Of a stretch of 7,294 nucleotides of DNA, positions 3,786-7,294 are shown one piece after another. Numbering within the stretch: position 1 is the first letter of the stretch; every line of letters starts with the position of its first letter. The stretch is from Candidatus Bathyarchaeota archaeon (GTDB lineage Archaea > Thermoproteota > Bathyarchaeia > TCS64 > B23): NCBI GenBank assembly GCA_029259285.1, contig JAPDJB010000107.1, positions 1 to 7,294 of the forward strand. The letters are read 5' to 3'. Position numbers and translations under genes: made by a program. The notes beneath the pieces are model-generated. The model searched no databases and was not told the origin of the DNA. It saw nothing but the letters and a program-made list of their open reading frames with translations.

Positions 3786-6557
3786 ATGAAGCTATCGGGT
3801 TCTCCATATACTAGGATGCTCAGCTACGCCGTCAAGAGGCTGATTAGGGGGCCCTCCATCTTCATTGCACTATTCCTCAGCGTTCTCCTAGCGGTGACAC
3901 TCTTCTCAGGCATCGTTCAAGGCTCGGATGCTGTGGCATACTCCATGTTATCGAAGGCCCTCGGAGCCGTAAACATCGATATTGAATCCTGGGCGGAGCA
4001 GAGGAATATCACCCGCCTGGCGATAGCGAGGATGGAGGATGCCTATAGGGGGGTGAAGGGCGTAACATGGGTTGAGCATCTCATAAGATGGGAGGTCGAC
4101 GTCAACATATCGGGATGGAACGAGACGTTAACCTTCAAGCTCATCGCCATCCCAGAGAACTCGACGCTGCTCCAAGGCCTCTCGGGGGTCGAGGAGCTGG
4201 AGGATGGTAAGGTCTACATCGAGGAGGGCTCCCTAAATGCATCGAGCTTCAAGCCTGGTGAGAATGCGACGATCAAGATACTCACCTACAACCCCTATAG
4301 CCCCCCCGACTTCCAATCCCGCTGCTTCACCCTCCCCATCGGGGGGGTGATCGGGCTAGATGAGGAGGGCTTCTCGCTGGCCATGGGGCGCTACCCCCAT
4401 TATCTGAGATATGTCATCCTCGGCGAGGGCGTTGAGAGGAGGCCTCCACATAGACTTATAATAGTCACGGAGGAGACGCTTAGGAAATACCTCCTTCAAC
4501 CGATATATGATGAGAGACGCAGACCTGCAAGGGTCTTCATCGCCGCCTTCTTCCTCCGCCTGGAGAGGGGGAAGCTGATAAATCCATGGGACATCGAGGG
4601 GTCAAGGCATAAGATCCGCCTGGTCTACGAGGAGATCAACACGCTGGGAGTGAGGTATAAGTATCTCCCCCTCAACTACCTTGACAGCCTCCTAAACTCC
4701 ATAGAGTCCTATACATCGGGCATGAAGACGAACACCCTCATGATCACACTTCCAGTCTTCTTCACGGCCTGGTATCTAGGCGCCACAGTCTCGGAGATAT
4801 CCCTAGGCGTGAGGAGACGTGAGATCGGCCTCCTCTTCACCAGGGGCTTAAACCATCGACAGGTGATGTTCATCCTCCTCCTTGAGGCCTCCCTGATAGG
4901 CCTCATAGCCGGCGTCCTGGGCATCCTCCTAGGAGCCGCCTTAGCCCCTCTAGTTCTCCCAGGCGTATCCCTCCTCGACAGCCTTAGAAGCCTCTCACCG
5001 CCTACGATCCTCCTATCCCTCCTCTTCAGCGGAGCCCTCTCGGTTCTGGCTGTCTATACCCCCGCGAGGAGAGCTACGGGGATAAGCGTGGTTGAGGCTC
5101 TCAGGATATACCGTGAGGAGGAGGAAGAGGTGGGGTCATGGCATGAGCCTCTCCTAGCCCTCGGCCTAGGAACCTATAAGATAGTGATGATGCTCCTTGG
5201 CTTCAGCGTTGAGAAGTTCAGACCTGTAATCGGGAACATCCTAGTCTTTATACTCTACTCCACCTGGTGGGGCGTTGACTATATTCTCTCCTACATCGGC
5301 CCCATCCTATTCTTCTGGGGCTTCATAAAGCTCCTAGTCCAGTTCTCACCCTGGCTTCAGAGTGGAGTCAGCTTCATAGCCCACTGGATCATAGGCGACG
5401 TCTCCAGATACTCCTCGACGAGTGCGAAGCGCTATGCGAGGCGTCTGGCCTCCTCAGCCTTCATGGTGGCTTTAATCCTCGGCTACGCGGTCTCAGTTAT
5501 CGGAAGCGCGGCCAGCACCCAGGACTTCATCGACAGGGTGACGATGTCCATGGTGGGCGCAGACGCATCAGTCTGGCTCTTCTCAAGGAAGGGGGCTGAG
5601 GAGTTGGCCGATAGGATCGAGGAGCTCCCAGGGGTGAGGAACGCCACGGTTGAGGTATGGTTCGAGGCGGAGAGCTCCCTTGGAAAGATACCCGTCAGGG
5701 CGATAGAGCCCCTGGAGTGGAGTCAGGTCGCATATATTGAGCCTGGATGGCTTGAGGGTGAGAACATCTTCGATATGATGAATAAATCTAGGGATACGGC
5801 CATCTTGGAGAGGGGGGCGGCTGAGAGGCTTGGCGTCGACCTAAATGAGACCTTTCTCATCAAGTTGAAGTATAGGGTCTACCCCTTCCAGATCGTAGGA
5901 TTCTTCGGCCACAGGCCTAGGGGAAACTGGAGGATTCAGAATCCAACTCTCTATGTCCACAGGGACTTCCTGGAGCATGTGAAGGAGAAGTATATCAGGC
6001 AGGTTAGAATCCTGGTGAAGCTGGAGGAGGACGCCGATCTAAAGGCCTTCAAAGAGGCCGTTGAGGGGCTTGACCCAAACGTCGATGAGGTGGATGTGGC
6101 TGAGGAGAGGATCAGGGAGGCGAGGGAGAACATCTTCCTCATGGGCCCCAGGAGGGTTGAGGAGCTCGGCGTCGTCTTCTCAGCCATCGTCTCCTCCGTC
6201 GGCGTAGCCCTCATAGCGTTGACGATGCTTCGAAGCCGATGGAGGGAGTTAACCATCCTCGCGACGAGGGGATTCTCCTGGAGGCAGATCGCCGCATCAC
6301 TCATCCTAGAGATGTTGAGCGTCATCCTCATATCCACAGCCATAGGTATGGCTGTGGGCTACATCATCCTGAGAAATGAGACGATCCTATTTAACGAGGC
6401 CGTGGCCACATATATACTGCGCCGAATAATATTCCCCACGGCATCCTGGATGGGAGTACTCTCCATCGCCCTCACGATATCCCTCTCCTCCATACTACCC
6501 ATCATATTGGCTGCTAGAATCGTAAGCAGGAGACCCGTGTTGATGATAGAGGAGTGA
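3786..6557 (+). CDS. ABC transporter permease, duplicated FtsX/MacB type
   Basis: A 923-residue membrane protein with two FtsX-like halves. Half one: TM1 (about 22-43), large external domain (44-312), TM2 (315-338), cytoplasmic RRREIGLLFTRGL (343-355), TM3 (358-392), TM4 (405-425). A hydrophobic linker with several possible helices (about 455-535) follows. Half two: TM (555-576), external domain (577-790), TM (792-815), cytoplasmic RSRWRELTILATRGFSW (816-832), TM (834-862), last TM (886-912). Such Type VII permeases couple ATP hydrolysis to movements of the external domains (lipoprotein release, peptide export or envelope signalling); the substrate here is unknown. Ten N-X-S/T sequons all lie in predicted external parts. 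Start ATG 3786 is close to the predicted transcription start (leaderless); ATG 3816 is an in-frame alternative giving an 11th-residue start just before TM1. The ATPase gene follows by 5 bp. Confidence 0.92.
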   Translation: MKLSGSPYTRMLSYAVKRLIRGPSIFIALFLSVLLAVTLFSGIVQGSDAVAYSMLSKALGAVNIDIESWAEQRNITRLAIARMEDAYRGVKGVTWVEHLIRWEVDVNISGWNETLTFKLIAIPENSTLLQGLSGVEELEDGKVYIEEGSLNASSFKPGENATIKILTYNPYSPPDFQSRCFTLPIGGVIGLDEEGFSLAMGRYPHYLRYVILGEGVERRPPHRLIIVTEETLRKYLLQPIYDERRRPARVFIAAFFLRLERGKLINPWDIEGSRHKIRLVYEEINTLGVRYKYLPLNYLDSLLNSIESYTSGMKTNTLMITLPVFFTAWYLGATVSEISLGVRRREIGLLFTRGLNHRQVMFILLLEASLIGLIAGVLGILLGAALAPLVLPGVSLLDSLRSLSPPTILLSLLFSGALSVLAVYTPARRATGISVVEALRIYREEEEEVGSWHEPLLALGLGTYKIVMMLLGFSVEKFRPVIGNILVFILYSTWWGVDYILSYIGPILFFWGFIKLLVQFSPWLQSGVSFIAHWIIGDVSRYSSTSAKRYARRLASSAFMVALILGYAVSVIGSAASTQDFIDRVTMSMVGADASVWLFSRKGAEELADRIEELPGVRNATVEVWFEAESSLGKIPVRAIEPLEWSQVAYIEPGWLEGENIFDMMNKSRDTAILERGAAERLGVDLNETFLIKLKYRVYPFQIVGFFGHRPRGNWRIQNPTLYVHRDFLEHVKEKYIRQVRILVKLEEDADLKAFKEAVEGLDPNVDEVDVAEERIREARENIFLMGPRRVEELGVVFSAIVSSVGVALIALTMLRSRWRELTILATRGFSWRQIAASLILEMLSVILISTAIGMAVGYIILRNETILFNEAVATYILRRIIFPTASWMGVLSIALTISLSSILPIILAARIVSRRPVLMIEE

Positions 6558-6559
6558 TC
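6551..6559 (+). promoter_or_regulatory. Ribosome binding site overlapping the permease stop codon
   Basis: GGAGTGATC, one base short of the perfect archaeal anti-16S match GGAGGTGATC, lies 3 bases before the ATPase ATG at 6563 and contains the TGA stop of the permease (6555-6557). Termination and re-initiation are therefore likely coupled. It also fixes the ATPase start. Confidence 0.75.
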
Positions 6560-6562
6560 GAG

Positions 6563-7294
6563 ATGTCACCCGCAGTGATAGTTAAGGATTTGATAAAGGT
6601 TTACAAGCTGGGCTCAGTGGAGGTTCAGGCTCTAAGGGGTCTGAACATGATCGTTGAGCGGGGGGAGATGGTCTCCCTGATAGGCCCCTCCGGCTCAGGT
6701 AAGACCACTCTCCTAAACATCATAGGGGGGCTTGACACGGCGACGGCTGGCTACGTGAAAGTCTTCGACGTCGAGGTGACAAAGCTGACCCCTCCCGAGC
6801 TCGTCGAGTATCGCCGCAGAACGGTGGGCCACGTCTTCCAGACGATGAATCTCATACCGACGTTGACGGCTGCCGAGAATGTGGAGCTGCCGATGATGGC
6901 CCTCGGCATCCCAAAGGAGGAGCGTCGAAAACGGGTTGAAGAGCTCATCGACGTCGTAGGCCTCAGACATAGGATGAATCATAAGCCTGGAGAGCTGAGC
7001 GGAGGGGAGCAGCAGCGAGTAGCCCTGGCGGCGGCCCTGGCGAATGATCCACCGCTGATCCTGGCCGATGAGCCGACGGGTGAGCTGGACACGGTGAACG
7101 CCAAGATCGTCGTCGACTATCTACGCAGGGTGAACGAGGAGATGGGTAAGACCATCATCATGGTCACCCATGACCCAGCCGTGGCCCGAGTTGCGGATCG
7201 CATCCTCCGCATAGAGGATGGCGTCATAAAGGCTGAGGCGCCGCCGATAGGGGAGGAGGTCACGGGGCCAGCATCCTACGCCGAGATGCTGAGG
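6563..7294 (+). CDS. ABC transporter ATPase, MacB/LolD family, 3' end cut by window edge
   Basis: Open to the right edge, 244 residues visible. All ATPase motifs are intact: Walker A GPSGSGKTT (41-49), Q-loop Q93 in VFQTMNLIPTLTAAENV, signature LSGGEQQRVALA (145-156), Walker B LILADEP with catalytic E170, D-loop GELD (173-176, where the family usually has GNLD) and switch H203 in VTHDP. The Q-loop and TAAENVELP segment are typical of ATPases that pair with FtsX-like permeases. It acts on the cytoplasmic face with the permease encoded 5 bp upstream, probably as a dimer on one two-half permease. The ATG is set by a strong ribosome binding site. Family ATPases usually end near 225-235 residues; this one continues past the switch His with a hydrophilic tail (from about 224, APPIGEEVTGPASYAEM), whose end is not visible. 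Confidence 0.95.
   Translation, partial: MSPAVIVKDLIKVYKLGSVEVQALRGLNMIVERGEMVSLIGPSGSGKTTLLNIIGGLDTATAGYVKVFDVEVTKLTPPELVEYRRRTVGHVFQTMNLIPTLTAAENVELPMMALGIPKEERRKRVEELIDVVGLRHRMNHKPGELSGGEQQRVALAAALANDPPLILADEPTGELDTVNAKIVVDYLRRVNEEMGKTIIMVTHDPAVARVADRILRIEDGVIKAEAPPIGEEVTGPASYAEMLR

Noticed and set aside
6713..6982. Minus-strand open frames inside the ATPase region
   Set aside because: Antisense to an ATPase with all motifs in frame from Walker A to the switch histidine.

Overview
The window looks like chromosomal DNA from a thermophilic archaeon, most likely of the TACK/Thermoproteota side (phylum inferred, moderate confidence). The signs are a type II (archaeal/eukaryotic) methionine aminopeptidase, a protein resembling the archaeal DUF1512 family, archaeal TATA boxes 25-32 bp upstream of starts with little or no leader, GGTGA/GGAGTGATC ribosome binding sites, a TTG start, AGG/AGA-rich arginine codons and purine-loaded coding strands. 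Genes are tightly packed. No stretch over 300 bases lacks a gene, and I see no tRNA, rRNA, CRISPR array, insertion sequence or integrated element.

Layout. (1) Positions 1-741, minus strand: a two-domain DtxR/MntR-type metal-dependent repressor, followed after 59 bp by a separate feoA that runs off the left edge. (2) Positions 742-832: divergent control region with a 22-bp near-palindrome, a good candidate operator for the repressor. A related half-matching site sits on the feoA TATA box. (3) Positions 833-2200, plus strand: a universal stress protein and methionine aminopeptidase (map), 12 bp apart, probably one operon. (4) Positions 2187-3722, minus strand: a two-gene operon of a membrane-anchored DUF1512-like protein and a small two-helix membrane protein with a cytoplasmic zinc ribbon; its end overlaps the end of map by 14 bp. 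(5) Positions 3732-3785: divergent promoter with one AT-rich element placed correctly for both sides. (6) Positions 3786-7294, plus strand: a 923-residue duplicated FtsX-type ABC permease and its MacB/LolD-type ATPase, translationally coupled; the ATPase runs off the right edge.

How they fit together. The left half reads as a metal-homeostasis locus: the repressor probably controls itself and feoA, and perhaps also uspA-map, which would tie a metalloenzyme to metal supply (inference). The DUF1512-like/zinc-ribbon pair is the least understood part: both proteins are membrane anchored with their soluble parts predicted in the cytoplasm, and tight spacing suggests they work together. The permease and ATPase should form one Type VII ABC (mechanotransmission or lipoprotein-release-like) complex of unknown substrate.
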